DNA of 64,000 nucleotides, from NCBI GenBank assembly GCA_019163375.1, contig JAFLKK010000022.1:105893-169892 (forward strand), written 5' to 3'. Made by a program: the position numbers and the translations under genes. How positions within the stretch are numbered: the first letter of the stretch is position 1; each line of letters starts with the position of its first letter. This DNA is from Paludibacter sp. Lineage in GTDB: Bacteria; Bacteroidota; Bacteroidia; Bacteroidales; Paludibacteraceae. The notes beneath the pieces were generated by a model, which saw only the letters and a program-made list of their open reading frames with translations, did not search any database and was not told the DNA's origin. Below are positions 1-9,302 of the stretch, in pieces.

Positions 1-577
1 AAGCCCGGATAGCATCGCCCAGCACCCCGTTACGCAACACCACCGCTTCACGATTATAAATATCGGACGCGACGCAGCGGAAAGGCACGAAAAGTTTATC
101 AAAATCGCCTCCGGCAACTGCATTGGCCTGCGCACAAAGTTGCACAAAAGCAAAATTCATTTGACGTGGCGACACAAGGTTGGTAGGTAGAATTGTGGAT
201 TTAAAATCAATAGAATCAATCTTATTGATTCTTAACGGAATCTCGGCAAAATTAGGTTTAGGGTCGGCATTACGGTAATAATACTTGTAATTTAGCTCCA
301 CCTCACCCGTCGACCAGTTTTTAAAATCGTTGGATTTAAGCACTGCTATCATTTGCTCCGTACTAAAACCCATGGCATACATCCCCCCAACAATGGCGCC
401 CATCGAAGTACCCGCTACATAATCTATCGGAATATTATTATCTTCCAATGCTTTGATAACACCTATGTGTGTAATGCCTTTAGCACCACCTCCACTCATC
501 ACAAGTCCTACTTTTTGGGCAAAAGTCAGGTGAATAACACATAGCGAAAACAGTAAAATAAAGAATCGTTTTTTCAT
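1..577 (-). CDS. Patatin-like phospholipase, partial (C-terminus beyond window)
   Basis: The reading frame runs from ATG at 577 to the left window edge without a stop, so only the first 192 residues are visible. A signal peptide ([20 protein letters not shown]) is followed by the patatin glycine-rich oxyanion motif GGGAKG and the nucleophile motif GTSMG (serine of GxSxG). Later residues ([14 protein letters not shown]) match the RssA/patatin core just ahead of the catalytic Asp region. The protein is expected to be exported; in Bacteroidota such proteins often carry a C-terminal BamA/D15-like barrel, which cannot be seen here. Substrate unknown; lipid acyl hydrolase is the family role. It is divergent from the Crp-family gene at 734. 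Confidence 0.88.
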   Translation of the reverse strand, partial: MKKRFFILLFSLCVIHLTFAQKVGLVMSGGGAKGITHIGVIKALEDNNIPIDYVAGTSMGAIVGGMYAMGFSTEQMIAVLKSNDFKNWSTGEVELNYKYYYRNADPKPNFAEIPLRINKIDSIDFKSTILPTNLVSPRQMNFAFVQLCAQANAVAGGDFDKLFVPFRCVASDIYNREAVVLRNGVLGDAIRA

Positions 578-689
578 TCTGCGTAAAGGTTTATTCAGAC
601 CGTAAAAGTACAAATATTAAATTACAAAACTGAATAATAACTTAAATTTAATATGGAAATAATAGTAATAGTTATTCAGTAACATTGAG

Positions 690-697
690 TAATTTTG
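690..697 (+). promoter_or_regulatory. Promoter -7 box of the Crp-family gene
   Basis: TAATTTTG matches the Bacteroidota -7 consensus TAnnTTTG, 37 nt before the ATG at 734. No clear -33 TTTG was seen upstream. Confidence 0.45.
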
Positions 698-733
698 TAG
701 GGCGAAAAATAGCTTATTAAGATAATCAGACAT

Positions 734-1318
734 ATGACTCCGGAATTTTTCACACTAGTTATTGATAAACTCAGCTCTCTTTCCGAAAAAGAACAAGTAA
801 TTCTGTCATCGTACATTGATATTAAAACATTTTCGAAAGGAGAATTGCTCCTTCGGCAAGATGAAGTTTGCAAATTTATCTACTTCATCATCACAGGCAC
901 TGTAATTTACTATCAACTAACCAACAATGGCGAAGAGTTCACTACTGATTTTGCGTTTGATGGCGAATGGGTGACCGACAATAGAAGTCGTATCACTCAA
1001 ACCCCTTCGCATCTCAACATCAAAGCATGGGATAATACCAAAGTGATTGTTATACAACAAAGCGACCTCGAGACATTGTTCACCAACATACCTTCATTGG
1101 AACGAGTAGTGCGCCTATCAATAGAGCAAGCCTATGTAAAACTGGCACAATGGAGCATCGATCTACAGACTTTATCCGCAGAGGAACGGTATCAGAAACT
1201 TGTTGAAAAATCACCGCAGGTATTCCAAAAACTTCCACTCTATCATATTGCCAATTATCTGGGCATTGCTCCTAAATCGCTAAGTAGAATAAGAAATAAA
1301 AAAACACCTTCCGATTAA
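734..1318 (+). CDS. Crp/Fnr family transcriptional regulator
   Basis: This 194-residue protein has an N-terminal cyclic-nucleotide-binding-like beta-roll (residues about 25-115) and a short C-terminal helix-turn-helix ending in LGIAPKSLSRIR, the usual recognition helix of Bacteroidota Crp-like proteins. No Fe-S cysteine set typical of Fnr is present, so the effector is unknown. It lies 75 nt ahead of the barrel and nitroreductase genes in the same direction and could control them; that is inference from position only. Confidence 0.85.
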   Translation: MTPEFFTLVIDKLSSLSEKEQVILSSYIDIKTFSKGELLLRQDEVCKFIYFIITGTVIYYQLTNNGEEFTTDFAFDGEWVTDNRSRITQTPSHLNIKAWDNTKVIVIQQSDLETLFTNIPSLERVVRLSIEQAYVKLAQWSIDLQTLSAEERYQKLVEKSPQVFQKLPLYHIANYLGIAPKSLSRIRNKKTPSD

Positions 1319-1393
1319 TTTGGTAACAAATGTGGAGAAGATTCAATTTTTCATTACCGAACTTTGCAGTCTATTAATTAAAAGTTTATCAAT

Positions 1394-2005
1394 ATGAAAA
1401 AGAAAATCTTATTCATTGCATGCATATTCATAACAGTTGCAAGTACATCCGCTCAAAAAGATTCTTTGCAAATAAAAGAAGTTGCAAAGTCTCATTCGAA
1501 AAGCTATAATGTCAAATCAGCCATTGAGGTTGAAAGTTTGGTACCTATGTTCCTCAGCGGCGGTTATCACTTTGGAGTTGGTTATCGTTATGAGAAATTC
1601 AGAGTACGTTTGAGTATTATCAATGGAGGAAGTTATGATGCAGAAACCGCCGGAGTAAATAACTCTTCCGCTGATTTCAAACGATATTACAAAACGTCGC
1701 CCGGATTATTTTTGGGATACAATCTTTGGCGAAATCTGGAACTGTACACTTATTTTGAAGCGCACACTTTCGAAATAGAGCAAAAAAGTACAGGTAACCG
1801 AAAAGATGTACACAGTTTGGATACCGGTTTAGGACTTAGCTACCAGTTTTTCATTGGCAGGTATTTTTATATTCAACCCGGAATGCATGTGTATCTAAGA
1901 GCAAATAAAACTATTAACTTCGAAACAGCAAGTTATTCAATACCAAACGTTGATCTTTCGCCGGTCATAAGGTTGGGAGTTCGGCTTTGGAGCAAAGACA
2001 ACTAA
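1394..2005 (+). CDS. Outer-membrane beta-barrel protein
   Basis: The 203-residue product starts with a signal peptide (KKKILFIACIFITVASTSAQ) and continues with alternating aromatic/polar strands (for example YHFGVGYRYEKFRVRLSI and GLGLSYQFFIGRYFYIQPG), ending in a typical terminal strand with RLGVRLW. These are the traits of small outer-membrane barrels of the OmpW/OMP_b-brl type. No catalytic motif is visible. The nitroreductase starts 11 nt downstream, so the two are probably cotranscribed. Confidence 0.7.
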   Translation: MKKKILFIACIFITVASTSAQKDSLQIKEVAKSHSKSYNVKSAIEVESLVPMFLSGGYHFGVGYRYEKFRVRLSIINGGSYDAETAGVNNSSADFKRYYKTSPGLFLGYNLWRNLELYTYFEAHTFEIEQKSTGNRKDVHSLDTGLGLSYQFFIGRYFYIQPGMHVYLRANKTINFETASYSIPNVDLSPVIRLGVRLWSKDN

Positions 2006-2016
2006 TAAGAATACCA

Positions 2017-3102
2017 ATGAAAACATCAAGATCAATCAGTATAATGGTTATATCAATATGGGGCTTGTTTTGTTCGTGTACCACTGTATATCAAAGACAA
2101 GAAGCGGCACAGATAAATAAAAACGACATTTATAAAATGCTTTACTATGCCTCACTGGCAGGCAGCTCCCATAACTCACAACCATGGAAAGTGGAAGTCA
2201 CCCGCGACAGTCTTATCCGACTGTATGCCGACACCACACGCGCACTAACAGTTGTTGACCCCGACCGTCGTGAACTATATATCTCACTCGGTGCATTTAT
2301 CGAGAACCTAAACCTTACAGCCGGAAGCCTTGGCTATAACAGCACCGTAAAACTTATCGACGACAAGAAAAACATCACACTAGTGGCGGAGATTCATCTC
2401 AACAGAGCTTTATCAACCCATTACAATCTTGAATTAATAAAGAAACGCCGTACCTTGCGAACTCCTTTCGATACCACTTTAATCAGCAAGAAAGATATCA
2501 ATCAACTTCTTGCAGCAGATTCACAGCAAATTCATTTCTATCCGGCACGTTCGAAAGAAGGAAGCCTTATTGCACAAAAAACGGTGGAAGCCTATACACA
2601 ACAAGCTTATAATCTTGCGGCACAAAATGAATTAGCCGGTTGGTTAAGGTTTTCGAACAAGGATGTGAGCGAAAAGAAGGACGGACTCACTACTGCCGGA
2701 ATGCAGATTGACGGATTAAGCGGTTTCTTTGTTCGTCATTTTCTAAAGCCCGCGGACTCTAAGAAAGCATCATTTATAGACGGTGGAATTGACAAAACAA
2801 AGAAACAAGCCTTGAACTGTGGTGGGTGGGTGGTAATCACATGTTCCGAAAATACTGTTGCCGACCAGATAAAACTGGGACGATTGTATGAACACATTCA
2901 TCTAAACTGTACGCAACTACAAATAGGATTTCAACCCATGAATCAGATTATCGAGGAGCAAAATTTCAAGAATGAAGTTACAAAAAGTCTCGGAATACAA
3001 GAAGAGTTACTTTTTATCGCCCGTGTTGGTTACGTTGCAAATATTCCCGCCCCTGTTAGTCCCCGCCGACCGGTGGAAGCTTTTACAATATTCGAGAAAT
3101 AA
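2017..3102 (+). CDS. Nitroreductase-family (Acg-like) lipoprotein
   Basis: I place the start at ATG 2017, after the upstream barrel gene, because it begins a lipoprotein signal sequence (MKTSRSISIMVISIWGLFCS followed by C); an in-frame ATG at 1987 would overlap the barrel gene. The mature part carries the FMN-binding nitroreductase fold of the Acg type: SLAGSSHNSQPWKVEV (FMN phosphate site), DPDRRELYISLGAFIENL, RRTLRTPFD, GWVVITC and LQIGFQPMNQIIE. Such proteins reduce or sequester FMN; the substrate is unknown. A lipoprotein anchor places it in the periplasm or outer membrane rather than the cytoplasm, which is less usual for the family. A perfect hairpin terminator follows. Confidence 0.78.
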   Translation: MKTSRSISIMVISIWGLFCSCTTVYQRQEAAQINKNDIYKMLYYASLAGSSHNSQPWKVEVTRDSLIRLYADTTRALTVVDPDRRELYISLGAFIENLNLTAGSLGYNSTVKLIDDKKNITLVAEIHLNRALSTHYNLELIKKRRTLRTPFDTTLISKKDINQLLAADSQQIHFYPARSKEGSLIAQKTVEAYTQQAYNLAAQNELAGWLRFSNKDVSEKKDGLTTAGMQIDGLSGFFVRHFLKPADSKKASFIDGGIDKTKKQALNCGGWVVITCSENTVADQIKLGRLYEHIHLNCTQLQIGFQPMNQIIEEQNFKNEVTKSLGIQEELLFIARVGYVANIPAPVSPRRPVEAFTIFEK

Positions 3103-3115
3103 AAAAACTATTGAG

Positions 3116-3175
3116 AATATCGAACAAAAAAATAACGCCACATTAAAATGAGGCGTTATTTTTTTGTTCGATATT
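3116..3175. terminator. Bidirectional terminator, perfect 24-bp palindrome
   Basis: Arms 3116-3139 and 3152-3175 are perfect reverse complements with a 12-nt loop; the stem contains A7/T7 tracts so that either strand yields a GC-rich hairpin followed by U's. It sits between the convergent nitroreductase (+) and Lrp (-) genes and can serve both. Confidence 0.9.
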
Positions 3176-3184
3176 TCAGCAGAC

Positions 3185-3685
3185 CTATTCTTCGTCAATA
3201 ACATCAATAGTCGATTCGATTTCGAAAACTGACAGTTGACGGCGGAAAATCTCGTCGAGCGAAATCTGGAATGTTTCGGTATGAGCAATGCCCGGAATAA
3301 GTGTAAGACGCTCCAGGATAATATGCAATAAATGACGGTTGTCTTTGGCATAAATCTTCACAAACATCGAGTATTTACCGGTTGCGTAGTGACATTCCAC
3401 TACTTCAGGTATTTTTTTCAACTCTTCCACAACATTGTTGAATTGTTTGATGTCGCTCAACGTAATTCCGATATAAGCGCAGGTCTGAAAACCAACTTTG
3501 TATGTATCAACTACGAATTCTGAGCCTTTGATAATACCTGTATTGCGCAATTTTTGTATACGTTGGTGAATAGCTGCACCCGATACATTACATTCGCGAG
3601 CCACTTCCAAAAACGGAATACGGGCATCTTGCGAGATAAGCTGAAGTATTTTTTTGTCTAAGCGATCAATTTGATGTTGTGCCAT
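3185..3685 (-). CDS. Lrp/AsnC family transcriptional regulator
   Basis: The 166-residue protein has the family layout: N-terminal HTH (LDKKILQLISQDARIPFLEV, then CNVSGAAIHQRIQKLRNTGI) and a C-terminal RAM ligand-binding/oligomerisation domain (AYIGITLSD, EVVECHYATGKYSMFVKIYA, GIAHTETFQIS). Family members sense amino acids or similar small ligands and act as dimers/octamers. It stands alone, convergent with the nitroreductase gene. A -7 box TACATTTG is found on the minus strand at 3793-3800, about 108 nt upstream of the start. Confidence 0.92.
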   Translation of the reverse strand: MAQHQIDRLDKKILQLISQDARIPFLEVARECNVSGAAIHQRIQKLRNTGIIKGSEFVVDTYKVGFQTCAYIGITLSDIKQFNNVVEELKKIPEVVECHYATGKYSMFVKIYAKDNRHLLHIILERLTLIPGIAHTETFQISLDEIFRRQLSVFEIESTIDVIDEE

Positions 3686-3867
3686 AGTATTTAAACAATT
3701 ACGAGATATTTATTAGGGTGTGATGATCTTACAATATTTGCCAACTTTCAGTTTTTACGAGTCAATTAGTTTTGATTGTAAGAATTTTAGTGCAAATGTA
3801 TTCAATAATTTTGTAATTCCGTGTTATTTTGCAATAAATTGATAGTTATATGTGCAAAATATTCATT

Positions 3868-4791
3868 TTAACGATATTTTCCTTCATCGCAATCTTTCAT
3901 CACACTGATGTAACTTTGATAGCGCGAAGAACTGATGTGGTGATTTTCAACTTCTTTCAGCACTGCGCAGCCTGGTTCGTGCACATGCGTGCAATTTGCG
4001 AATCTACATTCAGAAGAGGCTGCAAAAATTTCTTTGAAATAGTGACCCACTTCTGCTTCTTCCATATCGATTGTGCCAAAGCCTTTTATCCCCGGAGTGT
4101 CGATAATGTGACCACCCGATATTAACTCAAACATCTCCGAAAAGGTGGTGGTATGCATTCCTTTGTTATGATAAGAAGATATTTCGCCCGTTTTGGCCAG
4201 CGAGAGCGGTGCAATGGCATTAATCAACGTAGATTTACCTACACCTGAATTACCTGAAAAAAGCGTCGTTTTGCCGCTTAAAAAAGCCAGCAAGTCATTT
4301 ATATTCTCCGAATGCAAAGCCGAAACTTTAAAAGCAGGATAACCCAGGCTGGTATACAAATGAACCAAAGCATCCAAATATTCCAGTTCGGGAGCTGTAT
4401 ATCTGTCAATTTTATTGAAAACAAGACAAGCCGGTACGCGATACGCTTCGGCAGTAGCCAAAAAACGATCAATAAAAACCAGCGATGCTTCAGGGTAATT
4501 TACCGTAACTACAAGCGCCACCAAATCGAGGTTAGCTGCTAGAATCTGAAACTGTTTCGACAGGTTGGACGAACGACGAACAATATAATTGCGCCGATCG
4601 CAAATGGTATTTATCATGGCTGTCCCGTCCACATTCATCTCGAACTCCACCCAGTCGCCTACAGCAATAGGATTGGTGCTGCGAATTTCCTTCAAGCGGA
4701 AATTTCCTTTTATGCGGCATTCGAACAATTCGCCATCATCAGTTTTTACCTGATACCAACTGCCTGTATTTTTTACTACTAATCCTTTCAT
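3868..4791 (-). CDS. rsgA: Ribosome small-subunit-dependent GTPase A
   Basis: RsgA (YjeQ) is a late 30S assembly factor whose GTPase is stimulated by the subunit. The 307 residues show the circularly permuted GTPase order: OB-fold N-terminus, G4 NKID at 126-129, then G1 GNSGVGKST at 180-188 and G3 DTPG at 231-234. The C-terminal zinc knuckle is intact (C262, C267, H269, C275). Length is normal. The minus-strand neighbour upstream is an outer-membrane protein gene 167 nt away, so it probably has its own promoter. Confidence 0.96.
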   Translation of the reverse strand: MKGLVVKNTGSWYQVKTDDGELFECRIKGNFRLKEIRSTNPIAVGDWVEFEMNVDGTAMINTICDRRNYIVRRSSNLSKQFQILAANLDLVALVVTVNYPEASLVFIDRFLATAEAYRVPACLVFNKIDRYTAPELEYLDALVHLYTSLGYPAFKVSALHSENINDLLAFLSGKTTLFSGNSGVGKSTLINAIAPLSLAKTGEISSYHNKGMHTTTFSEMFELISGGHIIDTPGIKGFGTIDMEEAEVGHYFKEIFAASSECRFANCTHVHEPGCAVLKEVENHHISSSRYQSYISVMKDCDEGKYR

Positions 4792-4958
4792 TTTATTTAG
4801 AAGTAAGAGCTAAGGAGCAAGAAGTAAGTACAATATTTTTATCTATCATTTTTATTTTTTTTATATTTTCATTCTACCGTTCAATACGCTTTACATTTAG
4901 ACAACTTCAAATCATCTAATCAGCAATTATCACATCAACATATTACCACATCAGCACA

Positions 4959-6053
4959 TTAAAACGCTTCCGTTGCAGTAATATAAAATTGCAATTTATC
5001 GCCATAATTATTCTTTGCCATATCCAATCGCAAGTGAACCCGGGCATCATTCAACCGATATCGCAAGCCCGCACCATAAGCCACTTTCAGTTTATCTATC
5101 TGATAACCGGAACTGCTCATCACATCTCCCGCCGAACAAAAAATGGCTCCTTTCAAGCGTTTATAGATAGGTAGTCGATATTCCGTTTGAAACATCATCA
5201 GTACATTTTCGCGGTACATCCCCTGCCGGAAACCACGGAGTCCATCACGTCCACCTACCGTGGGTAATAATTGAAACGGAATATCTTTGCGACCAAAAAT
5301 TCCGGCAAAATAAGCTTGCCAGGCTAACACCTGCGATCCAAAAACCGGTATATATTGCCTGCAATCAATCGAGACTTCCTGTAAAGAGTAAGTACTTCCC
5401 CACCCTGTCTTCGAAGCTGACAAAATGGTTTTGGCAAAAAAACCTTGTTGAGGGTAAAACTGATTATCACGACTATCAAATGCAGCTACCAAACCAACGC
5501 TTGTTTGCGAAAAAGGTTCCCAACCACTGCTGCCAAATTGATTATAAAGGGCAACTTTGTCTTTCTCGAAGGTCGAATCGGTCTTCACACCCTCGTGCCG
5601 CGTAGCAAATGATACTCCCACAAATAAGTGTTTCGAAAGAATATATTGCGGTTGCGCCACCAGCGAAACACTTCGGGCTGTAAATGCTTGCTTGATATCC
5701 GTCGGTTTATTGCCTATCCCGTAAAAATTATCGGGATAATTGCGCACACTGAAATTAGAATATAAATACCATTTATCGGTATTAAAATAAATTTTTGGCG
5801 ACACATTAAACATAAACTGATTATGAAATGTATAAACAGCACTTCCTGTAACCGAACTTATGCGACTAATATCCTTACTCCTGAAATAATATCCGTAAGC
5901 AATGCCGGTAGCCACACTGGTTTCTTGCTGATACGAGGCTTGCGGAATTATAAATAAACTTTTGCGCGACACAATTGAATCAGACGGCCCGGCAGCGTAG
6001 CTAAACACTGAAACTGTCAGGAGAAAAAGAATGATCCATTGCTTTAATCGCAT
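4959..6053 (-). CDS. BamA/D15-like outer-membrane surface antigen
   Basis: A signal peptide (MRLKQWIILFLLTVSVFSYA) precedes a 16-strand-type Omp85/surface-antigen barrel without visible POTRA domains (364 residues). Diagnostic stretches are DSRDNQFYPQQGFF and VGGRDGLRGFRQGMYR (the VRGF-like motif of loop 6, here LRGF). Proteins of this short type are seen as stand-alone barrels or partners of patatins in Bacteroidota; function unknown. It ends in a strand with a C-terminal aromatic residue (F), as expected for outer-membrane insertion. frr is 79 nt upstream in the same direction. Confidence 0.8.
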   Translation of the reverse strand: MRLKQWIILFLLTVSVFSYAAGPSDSIVSRKSLFIIPQASYQQETSVATGIAYGYYFRSKDISRISSVTGSAVYTFHNQFMFNVSPKIYFNTDKWYLYSNFSVRNYPDNFYGIGNKPTDIKQAFTARSVSLVAQPQYILSKHLFVGVSFATRHEGVKTDSTFEKDKVALYNQFGSSGWEPFSQTSVGLVAAFDSRDNQFYPQQGFFAKTILSASKTGWGSTYSLQEVSIDCRQYIPVFGSQVLAWQAYFAGIFGRKDIPFQLLPTVGGRDGLRGFRQGMYRENVLMMFQTEYRLPIYKRLKGAIFCSAGDVMSSSGYQIDKLKVAYGAGLRYRLNDARVHLRLDMAKNNYGDKLQFYITATEAF

Positions 6054-6132
6054 AATTCAGAATGTATAAATAAAACATCAGTCACCCCAAAAGCTATGAG
6101 ATGACTGAGCTGTCCGACTGATTGTCAACTTA

Positions 6133-6693
6133 TTATACTGTCATAATTTCTTTTTCTTTAGCAGCATACATATCTTCAATGCGTTTAATAAACTTGTCAT
6201 GAATTTTCTGTACACTTGCTTCTGCATCTTTACCCACATCTTCGGGCAAACCTTCTTTTACCATTTTCTTGAAGTTTTCAATGGCATCTCTACGGGCATT
6301 GCGGATACTGATTTTCGCATCTTCACATTCCGCTTTCGATTGTTTAGCCAATTGTTTACGACGGTCTTCGGTCAATGGTGGAATTCCCAAACGAATAGTT
6401 TCACCATTGTTCATTGGTGTAATGCCCACGTCCGAGTTCAGAATTGCTTTTTCAATTACTGAAATCAGCGCTTTTTCCCAAGGCTGAATGGTAATGGTTT
6501 TAGCATCGGGAGTTGTAATTGTTGCCACACTCGAAATAGGCACATGTTGACCATAATAATCCACTTTTACGCCATCCAAAATACGTGGATTGGCTTTACC
6601 TGCGCGAATGTGCGCCAACGATTCGTCCAAAAATAGAATGGAAGCTTCCATGTTGTCCTCTGCATGGGTCAGATGTGGTTTTACGTCTAGCAT
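6133..6693 (-). CDS. frr: Ribosome recycling factor
   Basis: The 186-residue protein has the RRF signature: N-terminal helix with [20 protein letters not shown], the loop [20 protein letters not shown], and [20 protein letters not shown] near the hinge. RRF splits post-termination ribosomes together with EF-G. It follows pyrH by 62 nt, the usual pyrH-frr order; rpsB and tsf, which often precede, are not here. Confidence 0.97.
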   Translation of the reverse strand: MLDVKPHLTHAEDNMEASILFLDESLAHIRAGKANPRILDGVKVDYYGQHVPISSVATITTPDAKTITIQPWEKALISVIEKAILNSDVGITPMNNGETIRLGIPPLTEDRRKQLAKQSKAECEDAKISIRNARRDAIENFKKMVKEGLPEDVGKDAEASVQKIHDKFIKRIEDMYAAKEKEIMTV

Positions 6694-6755
6694 AATGTAT
6701 TTTGTTTGAAAGTTTTATGTTGAAAAGTTGAGTGTTTTATTGTATAATGAATGTA

Positions 6756-7469
6756 TTATTTATTTGAAACCAATGTTCCGATTTTTTCGCCCAGCATAAC
6801 CTTTTTCAGATTACCAACTGTGTCCATATCAAAAACATAGATTGGCATATTGTTTTCCTTGCACATGGTGGTAGCCGTTAGGTCCATCACTTTCAGGTTG
6901 CGATTATAAATCTCATCGTACGTAATTTCGTCGAACTTTGTAGCTGTTTTGTCTTTTTCCGGATCGGCTGTATAAATTCCATCCACGCGGGTTCCTTTTA
7001 GCATTACATCGGCTTCAATTTCGATAGCACGAAGAGAAGAACCGGTGTCGGTCGTAAAAAACGGATTACCCGTTCCGGCTGAAAGGATGACTACTTCGCC
7101 CCGTTCCAGACTCTCGATGGCCTTTTGTTTGCTATAAAACTCCCCTATTGGCTCCATGCGAATAGCAGTAAGCACACGCGATTTTACACCACCAGCCTGA
7201 AGAGCAGAATTCAGCGCCAAACTATTAATAACAGTAGCCAGCATACCCATTTGGTCGCCCTGCACACGGTCAAAACCTTTAGACGTTCCACTTAAGCCCC
7301 GAAAAATATTTCCACCTCCGATAACAATGCCAACCTCAACACCCAACGCAACTATTTCTGCAATTTGGGTAGCATATTCACCCAATCGTTTTTCATCAAT
7401 ACCATATTGTTTCTCGCCCATAAGCGACTCGCCACTCAATTTCAACAAAATGCGTTTAAATGCTGCCAT
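6756..7469 (-). CDS. pyrH: UMP kinase
   Basis: Hexameric amino-acid-kinase-fold enzyme phosphorylating UMP to UDP. Visible motifs: ILLKLSGESLMG (ATP/phosphate loop), GVEVGIVIGGGNIFRG, GTGNPFFTTDTGSSLRAIE and VDGIYTADPEKD. I use the ATG at 7469 (MAAFKR), giving 237 residues, the family length. An in-frame ATG at 7553 would lie upstream of the transcription start implied by the promoter at 7551-7582, so it is unlikely. Confidence 0.96.
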   Translation of the reverse strand: MAAFKRILLKLSGESLMGEKQYGIDEKRLGEYATQIAEIVALGVEVGIVIGGGNIFRGLSGTSKGFDRVQGDQMGMLATVINSLALNSALQAGGVKSRVLTAIRMEPIGEFYSKQKAIESLERGEVVILSAGTGNPFFTTDTGSSLRAIEIEADVMLKGTRVDGIYTADPEKDKTATKFDEITYDEIYNRNLKVMDLTATTMCKENNMPIYVFDMDTVGNLKKVMLGEKIGTLVSNK

Positions 7470-7550
7470 GTGTATGTATTTATTATTTAGACAATCTGCC
7501 AAAACCAGAATCAGTTTTACAAACTGTAATTCTGTTCGCTCATTGGTTAG

Positions 7551-7582
7551 CAAAAGTAAATAATTTGGAGCGGATATGCAAA
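7551..7582 (-). promoter_or_regulatory. Promoter of pyrH-frr
   Basis: On the minus strand, TACTTTTG (7558-7551) matches TAnnTTTG and TTTG (7582-7579) matches the -33 element; the spacer is 20 nt. It supports the pyrH start at 7469. Confidence 0.75.
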
Positions 7583-7620
7583 TTATATAATCTATTATTC
7601 AATTATTTACCATCAGGCTA

Positions 7621-7651
7621 TTGGAGGTTTTTCTTGTTTTTTGTACCTTTG
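7621..7651 (+). promoter_or_regulatory. Promoter of the acetate transporter gene
   Basis: TTG at 7621 and TACCTTTG at 7644-7651 with 20 nt between fit the Bacteroidota -33/-7 pattern. It lies 33 nt before the ATG at 7684 and is divergent from the pyrH promoter. Confidence 0.72.
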
Positions 7652-7683
7652 CGCCCGCAAAACAAATACTAAATCAACAATTT

Positions 7684-8286
7684 ATGCACGAAAAAGGAAC
7701 GTATGTTCGTATTGAAGTCGCTGATCCAACTCCACTAGGACTTACGGGTTTGGCAATGGTTACGCTTGTAGCCGCATCTCAAAAACTTGGGCTTACCGAA
7801 GGTTTGTCCATTTTAATTCCCTGGGCTATCTTTCTTGGTGGATTTGCTCAATTAATAGCTGCTGTTTATGATTTCAAACACAACAACTTGTTTGGATCAA
7901 CTGCCTTTGCAGCTTACGGTTTATTCTGGATTTCGATGGCTGCATCGTGGATGATCAAAATGGGAGTTTTCGGAAAAGTATTGGCCGATGGATTTGATGT
8001 TCGTCAGTTAGGCGTTATTTTTCTGGGTTACCTGTTCTTCTCTCTTTTCATGACAGTGGCAGCATTCAAAACTAACAAAGCATTGATTGCCATCATGGTA
8101 TTAATCGACGTTTTGTTTATTGGATTAATGCTCGACTCATTTAAAATGGGTGAATACTGGCACACTATTGCAGCGTGGAGTGAATTGGCCATTTCATTGA
8201 TTGGCTTCTACGCAGCCGGAGCAAACATGCTCAACAAATCTTACGGTCGCACTATACTTCCATTAGGAAGTGCTATCTGGAAATAA
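7684..8286 (+). CDS. SatP/YaaH (GPR1/FUN34) acetate transporter
   Basis: The ATG at 7684 (MHEKGTYVRIEVADPTPLGL) gives a 200-residue protein; starts further upstream would overlap the promoter. The N-terminal motif DPTPLGLTGLAM corresponds to the family signature NPxPLGL, followed by six hydrophobic helices, with GGFAQLIAAVYDFKHNNLFG and TAFAAYGLFWISMAASWM matching the AceTr family. These proteins move acetate/succinate across the inner membrane. A strong terminator follows at 8306. Confidence 0.93.
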   Translation: MHEKGTYVRIEVADPTPLGLTGLAMVTLVAASQKLGLTEGLSILIPWAIFLGGFAQLIAAVYDFKHNNLFGSTAFAAYGLFWISMAASWMIKMGVFGKVLADGFDVRQLGVIFLGYLFFSLFMTVAAFKTNKALIAIMVLIDVLFIGLMLDSFKMGEYWHTIAAWSELAISLIGFYAAGANMLNKSYGRTILPLGSAIWK

Positions 8287-8305
8287 TTTCAGACCCAATT
8301 ACAAC

Positions 8306-8344
8306 AATGGCTGTCTCAAGAAATTTGGGACAGCCATTATTTTT
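8306..8344 (+). terminator. Intrinsic terminator of the acetate transporter gene
   Basis: Arms 8306-8317 and 8327-8338 form a 12-pair stem (one G-U) with a 9-nt loop, followed by ATTTTT. Confidence 0.88.
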
Positions 8345-8356
8345 AAATTAAAATCG

Positions 8357-8563
8357 TTATGCACCCAACATTTTAAGAAGTTCATACACAAGAATAGCCG
8401 GCCATACAAGCGCCTTCAAAAAACCCAAAACACCTAACCAGAAAGTGGCTGCATGCGAAATAAAATAAATGGCAGCACCTACCAAGCCAAGCCCATAAAC
8501 AGCACCACCGGTAGCATTAGCCTGATGATTTCGATTTCTGTTACAATTTTTTTCGTCGTTCAT
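8357..8563 (-). CDS. Small membrane protein, unknown function
   Basis: The 68-residue product has a polar, Asn-rich N-terminus (MNDEKNCNRNRNHQANATGG) and two hydrophobic segments (AVYGLGLVGAAIYFISHAAT and LGVLGFLKALVWPAILVYEL). This composition and the conserved-looking second helix with VWPAILVYELL suggest a real small inner-membrane protein. No function can be assigned. It is convergent with the transporter gene and shares the terminator region. Confidence 0.6.
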   Translation of the reverse strand: MNDEKNCNRNRNHQANATGGAVYGLGLVGAAIYFISHAATFWLGVLGFLKALVWPAILVYELLKMLGA

Positions 8564-8729
8564 TATTTTTATTATTTAAGTAGTTCCGGTATGTCCCGAA
8601 GTTATTTTCTCATTTAGTCCCTGTGATTCAAGGCGTAAAGATATGGTATATATTTTGAATATTACGTTCAACATTATTCATTTTTTCAATATTTATTCAA
8701 TAATAAGGAGATATTATATCCAATAAGAG

Positions 8730-8762
8730 TTGAACAATTCGCTCCGAAAGTAGTTATATTTG
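8730..8762 (+). promoter_or_regulatory. Promoter of the His/Cys-rich protein gene
   Basis: TTG at 8730-8732 and TATATTTG at 8755-8762, spacer 22 nt. The ATG at 8780 is only about 17 nt further, so the leader is very short. Confidence 0.6.
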
Positions 8763-8779
8763 CACTGACAAAAAGAATA

Positions 8780-9139
8780 ATGTATCCGAAGTATAAAAAT
8801 AAAGCCGTCCCTACCTTAGCACTCCTCTTAATGGCAGTGTTTGTCATTGCAGTGGGCTTTAAACCTGTACACGTATTATTTGCCGGGCATCATTATTCTA
8901 CCGAAAAGGGCTGCGAACATAAAGTATGTGAACATTCCAATCAAGAAACAATATCAAATCAACATGACGAATCCTGTCCGGTTTGTGAGTTTGAATTTTG
9001 TCTTTTCGTTCCTCAAAATCAATTTAACTTGCCACAATTGGTGGTTAATCTGGAAGAAAAACTTACAGCAAGTGATTTTTCGTGTCCGGTTCATCAGGCA
9101 TCTCACCATTTTCAATTACGGGCTCCCCCAAGCTTGTAA
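8780..9139 (+). CDS. Secreted His/Cys-rich small protein
   Basis: The 119-residue protein has an N-terminal membrane/signal segment (VPTLALLLMAVFVIAVGFKP) and a short polar domain rich in His and Cys: HHYSTEKGCEHKVCEHSNQE, then ESCPVCEFEFC and FSCPVHQASHH. The pattern resembles small metal-binding leader proteins found ahead of TonB receptors in Bacteroidota; which metal is unknown. The next gene, a TonB-dependent receptor, follows after 163 nt, suggesting a joint role in metal sensing or uptake. This is inference; no named family was recognised with certainty. Confidence 0.65.
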   Translation: MYPKYKNKAVPTLALLLMAVFVIAVGFKPVHVLFAGHHYSTEKGCEHKVCEHSNQETISNQHDESCPVCEFEFCLFVPQNQFNLPQLVVNLEEKLTASDFSCPVHQASHHFQLRAPPSL

Positions 9140-9302
9140 AACAACTTCCTTTTTTCGTCTATTTCCAACTAAACGGCCGGCTATCAAATTAGCACGGTAA
9201 GTTTGGCTGCACGTTGCATCTACATATGCAATGTTGCTTTCTGCACCTTCCGTTTTGGAACAGACGATACATCCACATTATCTATCACTTACAATAAAAA
9301 AA
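9140..9302 (+). other. Leader region before TonB receptor gene
   Basis: 163 nt without a gene. It contains a small hairpin, TTGCAT at 9214-9219 pairing with ATGCAA at about 9226-9231. No known riboswitch core was recognised. Confidence 0.3.

Noticed and set aside
9140..9302. Possible riboswitch before the TonB receptor gene
   Set aside because: No conserved B12-box or other aptamer core was found; only a short hairpin is visible.
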